This document shows positions 16,635-25,146 of a DNA stretch of 64,000 nucleotides, piece after piece. The translations under genes were made by a program, and so were the position numbers. Position 1 is the stretch's first letter; every line of letters starts with the position of its first letter. Origin of the DNA: Micromonospora sp. WMMD1082 (lineage in GTDB: Bacteria > Actinomycetota > Actinomycetes > Mycobacteriales > Micromonosporaceae); assembly GCF_029626175.1 (NCBI RefSeq), contig NZ_JARUBM010000002.1:1364001-1428000 (forward strand). Direction: 5' to 3'. Under the pieces are notes generated by a model. It made no database searches and had not been told where the DNA came from. It was given only the letters and a program-made list of their open reading frames with translations.

Positions 16635-17384
16635 ATGACACGATTCGTGCAGCAGCCCGACTACGAGGGTGCAGAGTTCATCGACTTGTCAATGGCCAGC
16701 GCGACCTTCCGCGAGGTGGATCTCAGCGGCGCCCGGATGCGTGGCGTGCTGCTGTTCAACGCCGACATCGACGGGGCGATCGACGGGCTGCGCATCAATG
16801 GCGTGGAGGTCATGCCGTTGATTGAGGCCGAGTTGGATCGCTTGCACCCCGAACGGCTGCGACTGCAGCCGGCCACACCCGAGACGATGCGCGACGCGGT
16901 GGATGTCATCGAGGAGCTTTGGCAAGCGACCGTCCGACGCGCGAGCGCGTTGCCGGAGGAAGCCGCCTACAGATCAGTGAACGACGAATGGTCCCTCGCC
17001 CAAACCCTGCGCCACACGATCTTCGTCCTGGACGCCTGGTACGGCCATGCGGCGGCCCTTCGGCCGAACCCGTTCCATCCGATCGGCGTGCCCGCATCGT
17101 TCACCACCAACGGCGCCGAGTTCGGCATCGACGAGTCGGCCGCGCCGACCCTCAGCGAGATCCTCGCCGTGCGCGCCGAACGGATCGCCGATCTGCGCGC
17201 GTATCTGGCAGAGGTCACACAGGAGGAGCTGGACCGGGTGCGGGGGCCGAACACCGCGCTCGGCTGCCCGCCGCCAGGTGAACGCACTGCGGCTAAATGC
17301 CTGCAAGTCATCTTCAACGACCAGTGGGCGCACGTGCAGTTCGCCAACCGCGACCTGGCCAACCTGGAACAGGAGTATGCGTGA
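16635..17384 (+). CDS. DinB family protein with N-terminal pentapeptide repeats
   Basis: A 249-residue two-part protein. Residues about 10-60 are pentapeptide repeats (AEFIDLSMASATFREVDLSG). Residues about 85-245 form a DinB-like four-helix bundle with candidate metal-binding histidines in LRHTIFVLDAWYGH and QWAHVQFA. DinB proteins are small metal-dependent enzymes, many acting as thiol (bacillithiol/mycothiol-type) transferases; the substrate here is unknown. The ATG at 16635 is chosen over a GTG two codons earlier. It is the only gene inside the mini-transposon, and its base composition is less GC-rich than the flanking transfer genes. Confidence 0.85.
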   Translation: MTRFVQQPDYEGAEFIDLSMASATFREVDLSGARMRGVLLFNADIDGAIDGLRINGVEVMPLIEAELDRLHPERLRLQPATPETMRDAVDVIEELWQATVRRASALPEEAAYRSVNDEWSLAQTLRHTIFVLDAWYGHAAALRPNPFHPIGVPASFTTNGAEFGIDESAAPTLSEILAVRAERIADLRAYLAEVTQEELDRVRGPNTALGCPPPGERTAAKCLQVIFNDQWAHVQFANRDLANLEQEYA

Positions 17385-17476
17385 TGTTACCTTCAGACCG
17401 AAAACCTCAACGCCACACCGAGCGCTTCTCAGAACCCTGTCGGAACCGACATCCGCACCGACACAGTTCTGAGAAA

Positions 17477-17501
17477 CCGACATCGCCATTGCGAACCTAC
17501 A
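17477..17501 (-). repeat. Right terminal inverted repeat
   Basis: Read on the minus strand, this end is TGTAGGTTC-N9-ATGTCGG and is followed outward by CACTT. Just inside it, TCTCAGAAC (17427-17435) and GTTCTGAGA (17466-17474) form an inverted repeat around further CCGACA sites. This could be both a terminator for the DinB-like gene and part of the transposase-binding end. Confidence 0.72.
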
Positions 17502-17513
17502 CACTTCACGGAT

Positions 17514-18588
17514 TTACAGGGTCACGCCTTTTTGCCGCATGAATGGAATCGGGTCAACGGCATTGTGTTCGGTGGCGGGATAGCCTTCGTGGATCTCGTA
17601 ATGCAGATGTGGTCCGGAGGAGTTTCCGGAGCTGCCGACGTGGCCGATCGGCTGCCCTACGATCACCGTCTGCCCTACCTGCACGATGGGCTGTCGGACC
17701 AGGTGGCAGTAGCGCGACACGATGCCGTCTGCGTGGTGGATGTCGGTGTACCAGCCGCACCCGCCGAGGCCGGGGTAGCCGTCACGGTCGCAGGGCATCG
17801 GCCCGCCGGTGGGTTCCCACGAGTCGCGGCCGATGTTGCACCGCACGCGCACCACGACGCCGCCGGACGCGGCCCGGACGACGGTCCCCTTCGGCGCTGC
17901 GATGTCGATCCCGTCGTGGTCGGGCCGGCCGGCCGCTGGTGCGGAAGCCGGACCCGGCCGTACCCGCCACCGGGCGGGTCCACCCGGCGGCACTGACCGG
18001 CCCACTGCCGCACCCGGGCAGCGTCCCGCCGCTGTAGGCGGCGACGATCTCGGTTGCCCGCGTCTCGTGCCGGGCGTAGGCGTCCGGGTACGCCGACCGT
18101 TGCACCGTCTGGGCGGCCTGGGTGAGCGGTAGCCGTTCCCACCCGGGCACCCGCAGCAACGCCTCGTAGAACTTTCCGGCGGCGTATTCGGGTTTCGTGA
18201 TCTGGTGCGGGGTGCCCCATCCCTGCGACGGTCGTTGTTGGAACAGCCCCAACGAGTCATGATCATTCGCGTCACCGAGGTGCCCGTGGTTGATCAACGA
18301 GGACTCCTGGAGCGCGGTGGCAACGGCGATCACCCACCCGCGCACCGGCACCCCCATCCGATCACCTACAGCCATGATCACCGAAGCGTTACGGGTCTGC
18401 TCCGCCGACAACCCCGCCGGAGCTGCCCCCGGCACCGTCACCGCCCCGATGCAGCTACCCCCACCCCCGCCGCCTCCGAGCAGCGACGAGACGACCCCGG
18501 TTGACGAGACGATTCCGGCGGTGGCGGAGGTGAGCAGCAGCAGCGCCACGGCGGCCCCGACCGCGACCCACAGCGCTACCCGTCCCAC
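17514..18588 (-). CDS. Lytic transglycosylase/M23 peptidase of the transfer system, frameshifted
   Basis: Wall-opening enzyme, VirB1-like role. After a GTG at 18588 come a membrane anchor (VALWVAVGAAVALLLLTSA) and a lysozyme-like domain with LQESSL and GLFQQRPSQGWGTP. The C-terminal M23 metallopeptidase domain has HDGID, HADG and GPHLHYE. The two parts lie in different frames. The break is at the tandem (GGCC)3 at 17923-17934; removing one GGCC restores a smooth join, SGRPDHDG. This is either a natural slippage mutation, a phase-variable tract or a sequencing error. The gene overlaps the upstream replication-relaxation gene by 13 bases. If the frameshift is real, the product is a secreted transglycosylase without the peptidase. 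Confidence 0.82.
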
Positions 18589-19484
18589 GACGTGCCGCCC
18601 CCGGTCGGCGCGGGCAGGTGGGCCAGGCGTACCCGGTCGTGGTGCCCGACGATGCGCCAGACCGGCCCCGCCGGGCCGGGCGCGGCGGCGTGTTCCCTGG
18701 TCGCGGTGGCCACGGTCAGCCCGTCCGGCAGCCCGGCCCGGTGGAGGTGGGTGTGCAGGTTGGCCTCCCGGGCGGCGGTGGGTAGCCAGAACAGCACCGG
18801 GTACGCGCGGCGGGGCGGTAGCGCGGCGTAGCCGGTCAGCTTGCCCACGACGCGCGGCAGGGTTTCGGTGCCGAGGTCTGCCTCGACCCAGAACGGCACC
18901 GCCCGCCCACCACCGGCCCGCGTGTCGTCGGACCAGACGCCGTGCCCATCCGGGCGGACCAGGGTGCCGCACGCCTCGCGGCAGCGTGCCTCGTTCCACC
19001 ACCGCACCAGCCGCGCCCCGGGGTGCGCGCGGGCATGAGCGGTGAGCGCGACGAAGAACCCGTTCACCGTGAGCAGGTGCGCCAGGGTCGGGGACATGGC
19101 AAGACGCGCAGTAGCGTCGCGCACCGCCGCCGGGCGGGGTAGCGCCTCGTCGCGTCCGGCCGCGAGCAGGGCCGCGCCGACCGGGCCGAGGGTCCAGCGC
19201 CAGGCTTGCGAGCCGGGGCGTTGGTAGTGGCGGAATCGGTCGAGGATGCCTCGATCGTGGAGGGTGTTGAGGCGGTTGCGGGCACGGCCGACGGAGCCGA
19301 AGGCGAGGTCGACGAGTTGGTCGGTGGTGAACGTGCGGTGTTGGTCGAGCAGGTTGAGCAGGTGCCGGTCTCGGGGGGTGAGCCGGCCGAGTTCGGCGGC
19401 CACGACCGACGACGTCAGGCGGGAGCTGCCGGTGGCAGATGTGTGGGTAGGAGGGATATCTCTTATCAGTCGGTTCCGGTCCAC
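18576..19484 (-). CDS. Replication-relaxation family protein
   Basis: A 302-residue member of the replication-relaxation (Replic_Relax) family, linked to plasmids and integrated elements. The N-terminal winged-helix region has LTPRDRHLLNLLDQHRTFTT and GRARNRLNTLHDRGILDRFR. A second half then matches the family layout (HLLTVNGFFVAL, WWNEARCRE). The start GTG at 19484 has AGGAGG five bases upstream and lies inside the end of the ATPase gene, so the two are coupled. No classical relaxase is seen in the window, which makes this protein the nearest candidate for DNA processing or its control; that role is inference. Confidence 0.85.
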   Translation of the reverse strand: MDRNRLIRDIPPTHTSATGSSRLTSSVVAAELGRLTPRDRHLLNLLDQHRTFTTDQLVDLAFGSVGRARNRLNTLHDRGILDRFRHYQRPGSQAWRWTLGPVGAALLAAGRDEALPRPAAVRDATARLAMSPTLAHLLTVNGFFVALTAHARAHPGARLVRWWNEARCREACGTLVRPDGHGVWSDDTRAGGGRAVPFWVEADLGTETLPRVVGKLTGYAALPPRRAYPVLFWLPTAAREANLHTHLHRAGLPDGLTVATATREHAAAPGPAGPVWRIVGHHDRVRLAHLPAPTGGGTSWDG

Positions 19485-21064
19485 CAGTCCTCCTCACCCC
19501 GGTCGACGTGCGCGTACGCCGTGTTGAAGGGGGTGTGTTCACCCGGTGGTTCGTGGTCGTTGCGTTCCTCGTTGGATCGCTCGTTAGACCTCTCGTTAGA
19601 ACCCTCGCCCTGAACAGCGAAGGTGTTGCGACCTACCAGTCCCACCGCCGGGTCCTCGGCTGGTGCCGAGGGTCCGGCCTTGCCTACGCCGGTTGCGGTT
19701 TCGCCGAGCAACCGGTGACGTTCCTTGATGGCGAGGCCGGTGTGGTCGCGGGCCGCGTGGCGCAGCTCGCCGGCTCGTCCTGGCACGGCCGGTGGTGGGG
19801 GCTCGGTGTCGGCGGTGACCGGTGGCACGACCCGACCGCCCGCGACCGGGCGGAGGACGACTTCGTAGCCGCCGAGACGGATCAGGTCCCCGTCATCGAG
19901 ATACGGCCGCAGGTGGCGGGCCTGGTCGATGGCGTCGCGGGGCGCGAGGGCGAAGTACACCTTGTTGCGGGCGTTGGCGTCGATCGCCTCCACCATGTCG
20001 CCGGACAACTGGCCGAGGTACTGGTGCGCGAGGAGCCAGGACACGTGCAGGCCGCGGGACTCGGCGAGCGCGTCATCGATCCCGATGGGCAGGTGCAGGA
20101 AGTTGTGGCACTCGTCCAGGACGATCATCGCGTCGGGGCGGTCGTCTTCGCGGATGCGGGCGCGGGCGGTGGTGGCCTGCCACAGCCCGGCGAGGAGCAG
20201 GGAGCCGACCAGGCGGGTGCCGTCCTCACCAAGCATCCCCTTGGGTAGTCGGGCGAGCAGGACGCCACCGTCGAGGATGTCGGAGAAGGAGAACGTGGTG
20301 GCCGGCACCCCAAACAAGCTGTTCGCCATCGGGTGCGCCAGCACCAGGCGCAGGCGGGACAGCAGCGGGGCGACCAGGCCGGAGCGCTGCGCGGCGGGTA
20401 GCTCGTTGAACCCGTCCCAGAACTCGCCGAGGGTGTTGCCCTCCCACGCGCCCAAGGACCTCGTCACGGCGTTGACGCGGCTGGTCCGCCACGTCGAGTC
20501 CGACAGCAGCCGGGGTAGTTGAGCGAGGGTGGCGCCGTCGAGGTGGGCGAGGGTGAGCAGGCCGTGGTAGCAGATGTCGGCGGTGCGGTGCCCCCACCAC
20601 CGGGACCACACCTTCGCCATCACCGCCGTCAGATTCGCGGCCACATCGTGTGGGCTGCCGCCGTGCACGGCCGGGTCGAGCAGGTTGATCGCCGCAGGCG
20701 CACGGCGTTCGTCCGGGTCGATCAGCACCAGCCGGTCCCCACACGACGTGGGTAGCCGGGCGAGCAGGTCACGGATGAGATCACCCTTGGCCGGGTCGAA
20801 CGCGGCGACACCACGTCCGGCCTCGACGTCGTCGAGGATCATCCGCATCAGCAGGGTCGTCTTGCCCGTGCCAGTCGGCCCGAGAACGTGCAGGTGGTAC
20901 CGGCAGTCGGCCAGGGAGATCCCAACCCGCATCGCGGGGCCGGCGTTGGCGACGCCGATGACCTTGCCGCCCAGGCCCTGCCGATCCTCCAGCGGCACCA
21001 GGTTCAGCCGGCGGTCCTCCGGCGGGGTGTTCGACACGTCGGCGTTGACTTCGGTCTTGGTCAC
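19466..21064 (-). CDS. VirD4/TraG-like conjugative coupling ATPase
   Basis: A 532-residue P-loop ATPase. Walker A is LGPTGTGKTTLL (about residues 59-70). FDPAKGDLIRDLL follows, and a Walker B region MIVLDECHNFLHLP lies near residues 300-315. The arginine-rich C-terminal tail contains short NERSNERSNEERN repeats. No membrane segment is present; the membrane part seems to be encoded separately by the upstream gene, whose stop overlaps this GTG (GTGA at 21061-21064). Coupling proteins bring the DNA to the type IV channel. It is in the same operon as the VirB4 gene. Confidence 0.88.
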   Translation of the reverse strand: MTKTEVNADVSNTPPEDRRLNLVPLEDRQGLGGKVIGVANAGPAMRVGISLADCRYHLHVLGPTGTGKTTLLMRMILDDVEAGRGVAAFDPAKGDLIRDLLARLPTSCGDRLVLIDPDERRAPAAINLLDPAVHGGSPHDVAANLTAVMAKVWSRWWGHRTADICYHGLLTLAHLDGATLAQLPRLLSDSTWRTSRVNAVTRSLGAWEGNTLGEFWDGFNELPAAQRSGLVAPLLSRLRLVLAHPMANSLFGVPATTFSFSDILDGGVLLARLPKGMLGEDGTRLVGSLLLAGLWQATTARARIREDDRPDAMIVLDECHNFLHLPIGIDDALAESRGLHVSWLLAHQYLGQLSGDMVEAIDANARNKVYFALAPRDAIDQARHLRPYLDDGDLIRLGGYEVVLRPVAGGRVVPPVTADTEPPPPAVPGRAGELRHAARDHTGLAIKERHRLLGETATGVGKAGPSAPAEDPAVGLVGRNTFAVQGEGSNERSNERSNEERNDHEPPGEHTPFNTAYAHVDRGEEDWWTGTD

Positions 21065-22398
21065 GGGGCGCTCCAGACGGTCGGCGAATCGTCGGCCCCG
21101 GTCGCATCGGGCTGTGCCGGCGCCGTGGTGCGCGGGTGCGTCTGCCGACCGGAGGTCCGGAAGACGTCGCGGGTCGCGGCCCGACGGCGGGACGCCGCGC
21201 TGGGTAGGCCGTGGGCGGCCGGTTCGGCGGGCAGGCCGGCGAGGGCAGCGGCTTCGGTGACGGAGACGAGGCTCATCCGGGCCTCGGGCACCCACCGGTC
21301 GGCCACCGCGCCGCGCCGGAGTCGGCGGCGGGTGACGTGTGCCGACAGCAGTGAGAACCCGGAGCTGACATCGGCTGCGGCGGCGCGGGCCGCAGGCTTG
21401 GTGGGGCCTACGGCCACCGTGTGCATGGCGATGAGCAGGTGGGGTGCGTCGGCGTACTTCGCCCGCGCCTGCCGTGCCAACTCGGCGACGTAGGGGTCGG
21501 TCGGGCTGGTGCGTCGCCTTGTGCTCGACGGGCCGGGGGTGACGATGTTCAGGACGCCGAGGATCAGCGCCCGCAGCCCATCGGCGAGCAGCCCGGCTGC
21601 ACGGGCGGTCCCTCGGGGCCGGCGGGCGCGTTCGGGGTTGGTCATCGCGCGGCGCAGCAGCCGCAGCCGGTGGGCCGGTGCCCGGCCGAGGTGAACCTGC
21701 AACAGTGCACCGCCGGTGCGTCCGGCCGAGGCGAGCCCGCCGTAGACGGCGCGAAGCCGGTCCTCCTCGGGGGCGCCCGCGTCCGTGCCTCGACGCGTTG
21801 GCGGGGACGGATCTTCGACCAGGGGCAGCCAGTCGGGCTGGGTGGGCCAGACCGCGAGGGCAGCCACGGCCCCGGTCGTCGGGACGGCCGGTGGGCGGGT
21901 TTGCTCGGCCCGTGCGCCGGGCCAGGCGCGGTGCAGCAGCCGCAGCACGGCGGTCGGGTTGACCCCGGGTGGTAGCCACAGGCCGCAGCGCATCCCGTCC
22001 GGGTCGGCGGCGACCTCCCAGACGAGCCGGGCCGGGCGCAGCGCCCACCGGCGCGGCGCGGGCAACACCGTGGCCAGCAGCCGCCACAGCCCCACCGTCG
22101 CGGCCGGAGTCGCGGTCACCGGCGGGGTGATCTCCAGCCACCGTGCTCCGGTGGCGTGCCGCCGCCAGACGCGACGCCGCCACAGCGCCCAGAGGACGCG
22201 GATGGTGATGAGCGCGGCCAGGGCGGCGAGCAGCAGCGGCCACCGGTCGCGGACGAGACGCCACACGGCGTCGGTGGCGTCGTCGCCCCACGAGCCGCAC
22301 AGCAGCTCGCCCACCACCGAGTCGGGCACGCCACCCTGACCAGGCACACACCCGGTGGGCTCCGGAGGCGGGGATGGGGACAACAAGGTGGCAGGCAT
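21061..22398 (-). CDS. Membrane partner of the coupling ATPase
   Basis: A 445-residue protein with one or two membrane segments near residues 53-72 (PLLLAALAALITIRVLWALW) and a long basic, proline/arginine-rich cytoplasmic part. Its stop overlaps the start of the P-loop ATPase gene. It supplies what that ATPase lacks (membrane anchor and N-terminal domain), so the pair reads as a split VirD4. I do not recognise a named domain. A start at 22398 is supported by the ATG and spacing from the VirB4 gene (40 bp). Confidence 0.72.
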   Translation of the reverse strand: MPATLLSPSPPPEPTGCVPGQGGVPDSVVGELLCGSWGDDATDAVWRLVRDRWPLLLAALAALITIRVLWALWRRRVWRRHATGARWLEITPPVTATPAATVGLWRLLATVLPAPRRWALRPARLVWEVAADPDGMRCGLWLPPGVNPTAVLRLLHRAWPGARAEQTRPPAVPTTGAVAALAVWPTQPDWLPLVEDPSPPTRRGTDAGAPEEDRLRAVYGGLASAGRTGGALLQVHLGRAPAHRLRLLRRAMTNPERARRPRGTARAAGLLADGLRALILGVLNIVTPGPSSTRRRTSPTDPYVAELARQARAKYADAPHLLIAMHTVAVGPTKPAARAAAADVSSGFSLLSAHVTRRRLRRGAVADRWVPEARMSLVSVTEAAALAGLPAEPAAHGLPSAASRRRAATRDVFRTSGRQTHPRTTAPAQPDATGADDSPTVWSAP

Positions 22399-22438
22399 CG
22401 GAAGCTCCGATCGCTGGTGAGAGAGAGGCCGGGGCGGG

Positions 22439-24220
22439 TCAGCGGCGGCCGGTGACCGGGCCGGTGACGATCAACTCGTGCTCTTCGGGCGAGGCGTGGC
22501 TGTGGAAGGCCACCCGCGCCGATCCGGCCGTGAGGAGCGCGTCTCCCTGTTGGCAGGACAGCAGGAACGCGCGCTCGCCGTCGGTGAGTCCGAACGCCTC
22601 GGCCACGGCGTCGATCGCCTGCGGCGCCTGCCGCAACAGGATCTGTGTGGCGGCGTTGGAGACGACGGCGCGGCCGGTTTTGGTGGCGAGCACGTCGGCG
22701 GCGTCCTGGGTGACCACGGTCAGGCCGACGCCGTACTTGCGGGCGGACTTGGCCAGGGTTTCCAGGAACACGCCGCCGCGCCCGCCGGAGAGCAGTCTCC
22801 ATGCCTCGTCCACCAGCACCATCCGCAGCACGTTCGGCCGTGCGCCGGAGGCGGTGGCGGCGCGTACGGTGCGCCAGATCGTGTCCAGGGTGAGCAGCGT
22901 GCCCACCGGGTGCAGTTGTTCGGGGAGGTCCTTGATGGCGAAGACCACGAGGTGCCCGAGTGGGGCGGTGGTGGTTGGTCCGTCGAACAGGCCCTTCATG
23001 CTGCCGGCGACGTAGGGGTGCAGGCGGGCGGCGACGCGGCGGCCGGCGTCGTCGGTGTCCTCCAGCGCGGCCATCACCTCACCGAGCAGGGGGGCCGGTC
23101 GGCGCCAGGTGCGCGGGTCGGTGGTGATGCCCTTCGCCCGATACGCGGCCAGGACGGCGACGTCGAGGGAGCGGGCTTCGTCGCCGGGCAGCGGCGGGCT
23201 GACGGCGGTGTCGCCGCTGCCCATCACGGTCACGAGCGTGTGCAGGAACCGTGCCCGGTCGTTCAGGGCGTCGTCGTCGCCGGGTGGCAGGTCGAGAGGG
23301 TTGATCTTCACCCCTGCCGCGCCGAGGCGGATGACCGTGCCGCCGACCGCATCGGCCAGCCGCAGGTACTCGTCCTCGGGGTCGATGACGAACGCTTCCA
23401 CCCCGAGGCACAGGTTGCGCAGCAGGTCGAGCTTGACCAGGTACGACTTGCCCTCCCCACTTCTTGCGAGGATGACGGCGTTGTAGTTGGACTGCGCCCA
23501 CCGGTCCCAGACCACGACGCCCGGCGAGTGCAGGTTGAGCCCGAACAGCACGCCCATGCCGCTGTCGCCTGCGGTATCCGGCAGGTCCGGCGACGTGAAC
23601 GGGAAACTCGCGGCGAGGGCGTCGGTGTCGAAGACCCGTTTCATCCCGAGCGCGTCGACGGCGAGGGGTAGGCCGCTGATCCAGCCCTGCAGCTGCCGCC
23701 AGGTCACCGGCGCGGTGTCCAGCAGCAGCGAGGAGGCCAGGGACCGCACCTCGCTCACCCGGTCGGCCAACTCATCCGCGCTGGTGCCGTGCACGGTCAG
23801 GTACAGGCCGAGCCGGAACAGGCGGGCTTCGCCTCGTGCCACACGGCCGGCCAGCTCGGCGGCGTCGGCCGCGGCGGCGTCGAGGTCCGGGTCGTCGAGG
23901 CGACCTTTGGCCGCGTCGTGGCGGCGGGAGGACTCGAACCGGCCGCGCTGTTTACGCAGCCGCTGCGAGGCCATCGCCGGCGGGACCGGCTCGATGTGGA
24001 AGGCGACGTCGACCAGGCCCGGGTAGGCCAGGAGCGGCTCCGCCCACCCCGGACCCACCTCAGCCGGATAGCCGACAACGGTCAAGGTGGCGGTGTAGCC
24101 GGCCCCGACCCGCACGAACCGGCCGTCGACCTCAACGGCATCCGGGGAACCAGGCAGGACCGTGGCCGGCGCGGGCGCGGCACGCCGCCGCGTCGGCAGC
24201 AGTGCGGAGAACAGACTCAC
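22439..24220 (-). CDS. VirB4-like type IV secretion ATPase
   Basis: A 593-residue ATPase of the VirB4/TraC family. The N-terminal CagE/TrbE-type domain (about residues 1-230) includes GLYLTVHGTSADEL. The ATPase domain has Walker A ILARSGEGKSYLVK (about residue 255), FVIDPEDEYLRLA, Walker B MVLVDEAWRLL (about 470) and the conserved ARKYGVGLTVVTQDAADVL. VirB4 energises assembly of the transfer channel. The start GTG overlaps the stop of the PrgI-like gene (GTGA). It is the best single marker that this is a T4SS-type element. Confidence 0.93.
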   Translation of the reverse strand: MSLFSALLPTRRRAAPAPATVLPGSPDAVEVDGRFVRVGAGYTATLTVVGYPAEVGPGWAEPLLAYPGLVDVAFHIEPVPPAMASQRLRKQRGRFESSRRHDAAKGRLDDPDLDAAAADAAELAGRVARGEARLFRLGLYLTVHGTSADELADRVSEVRSLASSLLLDTAPVTWRQLQGWISGLPLAVDALGMKRVFDTDALAASFPFTSPDLPDTAGDSGMGVLFGLNLHSPGVVVWDRWAQSNYNAVILARSGEGKSYLVKLDLLRNLCLGVEAFVIDPEDEYLRLADAVGGTVIRLGAAGVKINPLDLPPGDDDALNDRARFLHTLVTVMGSGDTAVSPPLPGDEARSLDVAVLAAYRAKGITTDPRTWRRPAPLLGEVMAALEDTDDAGRRVAARLHPYVAGSMKGLFDGPTTTAPLGHLVVFAIKDLPEQLHPVGTLLTLDTIWRTVRAATASGARPNVLRMVLVDEAWRLLSGGRGGVFLETLAKSARKYGVGLTVVTQDAADVLATKTGRAVVSNAATQILLRQAPQAIDAVAEAFGLTDGERAFLLSCQQGDALLTAGSARVAFHSHASPEEHELIVTGPVTGRR

Positions 24221-25146
24221 CGCTGGTCACCTCCGGCAGGCGTGGCGTAGGCACTGTGTGAGGTCGGGGCGGTGGGGTTGAGGCTGGCCGCGAGCCGCAC
24301 CGCCGCGCCCGGTCCGTCGAGGACCCGGGCGGGCACCTCGCAGCCGCCCAGGGCGCGGACCGCCTCGGCGGCCGTGTGGGCGGTGTGGTGCGGGCCGCGT
24401 CGGCTGCGCACGGCGACGGTGACCTGCCGGTGCAGCAACTCGCGCCGCGCGGCCAGCTCATTGAGGAACGCCGCGTGCGCGTGGGCGGCGTCCTCCAGCG
24501 CGGGATGCGGCAGCCCGGGGGCGGTGGTGAGGAACCGGTCGGCGAGGTAGGTCAGGTCGACCCGCTGCGCCCGCACGGCGATCTGCGCCGGGCCGTCGAG
24601 GCTGTGCAGCCAGCGGGCGAACCCGGCCACCAGGCCGTTCTGCTCGCCCGGGGTGCGCAGTCCGAAGGCCACCGTGGAGGCGGCGACCACACCTACCGTG
24701 CCGTCCGGGCCGAGATCGATCAACCCCTCGCCGGTGATGCCCCTCGCCGGTAGCCGCAGCGGTGCGGGCAGCGGCAGCCGGTCACCCGGCCCGGCCGTGG
24801 TCTGCACCCACGCCGGAGCCGAGATGACCGGTCCGGCGGCCGGCACGAGCCGACGCGGGCTGCGCCGATGCCGCACCGCCGCGAGGACCCACGCGTCGAG
24901 GCTGAGCCCGTCGCGGCGGCCGACCGCGAGCAGGAACGCCCCGGCAGCGACCGGCATCGCACCGGCGAGGAACACCAGCGGATGCACCACCGTGGCCACC
25001 GCCGTCCACACCCCATACAGCAACAGACCCGCCACCGCGAGGATCACCAACTGCCGCCCCGACATGCCGAACGCGATCCGATCAGCGCGCTCGATGTCGG
25101 CGGGCACCCGCGCCCGCACCGGCGCCTCCTCACTACGGCGGCTCAT
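24217..25146 (-). CDS. PrgI-like membrane protein with SCO6880-type layout
   Basis: A 309-residue protein. Residues about 15-80 look like the PrgI family: VPADIERADRIAFGMSGRQL, then two membrane helices (LVILAVAGLLLYGVWTAV and PLVFLAGAMPVAAGAFLLAV). The remainder is a soluble domain with GVVAASTVAFGLRTPGEQNG. PrgI proteins sit beside VirB4 in Gram-positive transfer systems and act as VirB3-like partners. The gene overlaps both neighbours by four bases, tying it to VirB4 and the TrbL-like gene. Confidence 0.82.
   Translation of the reverse strand: MSRRSEEAPVRARVPADIERADRIAFGMSGRQLVILAVAGLLLYGVWTAVATVVHPLVFLAGAMPVAAGAFLLAVGRRDGLSLDAWVLAAVRHRRSPRRLVPAAGPVISAPAWVQTTAGPGDRLPLPAPLRLPARGITGEGLIDLGPDGTVGVVAASTVAFGLRTPGEQNGLVAGFARWLHSLDGPAQIAVRAQRVDLTYLADRFLTTAPGLPHPALEDAAHAHAAFLNELAARRELLHRQVTVAVRSRRGPHHTAHTAAEAVRALGGCEVPARVLDGPGAAVRLAASLNPTAPTSHSAYATPAGGDQR

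Larger units (their letters stand above)
16391..17501. mobile_element. Non-autonomous 1.1-kb transposon carrying a DinB-like gene
   Basis: The unit is bounded by inverted ends that both read TGTAGGTTC, nine variable bases, then ATGTCGG (left 16391-16415, right 17477-17501). It is flanked by a perfect 5-bp direct repeat CACTT (16386-16390 and 17502-17506), a target-site duplication. Inside each end are further TGTCG-containing sites: left at 16461-16467 and 16486-16491, right at 17458-17464 and 17446-17452. Termini starting TGT, a 5-bp duplication and arrays of subterminal binding sites are features of Tn7/Tn5053/Tn552-type (TnsB/TniA) transposons. No transposase is encoded, so movement would need one in trans. 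Assignment to that superfamily is inference; the ends and duplication are directly visible. Confidence 0.75.

Noticed and set aside
17427..17474. Simple terminator after the DinB-like gene
   Set aside because: The inverted repeat may end transcription, but it is better explained as part of the right transposon end with its clustered CCGACA sites.
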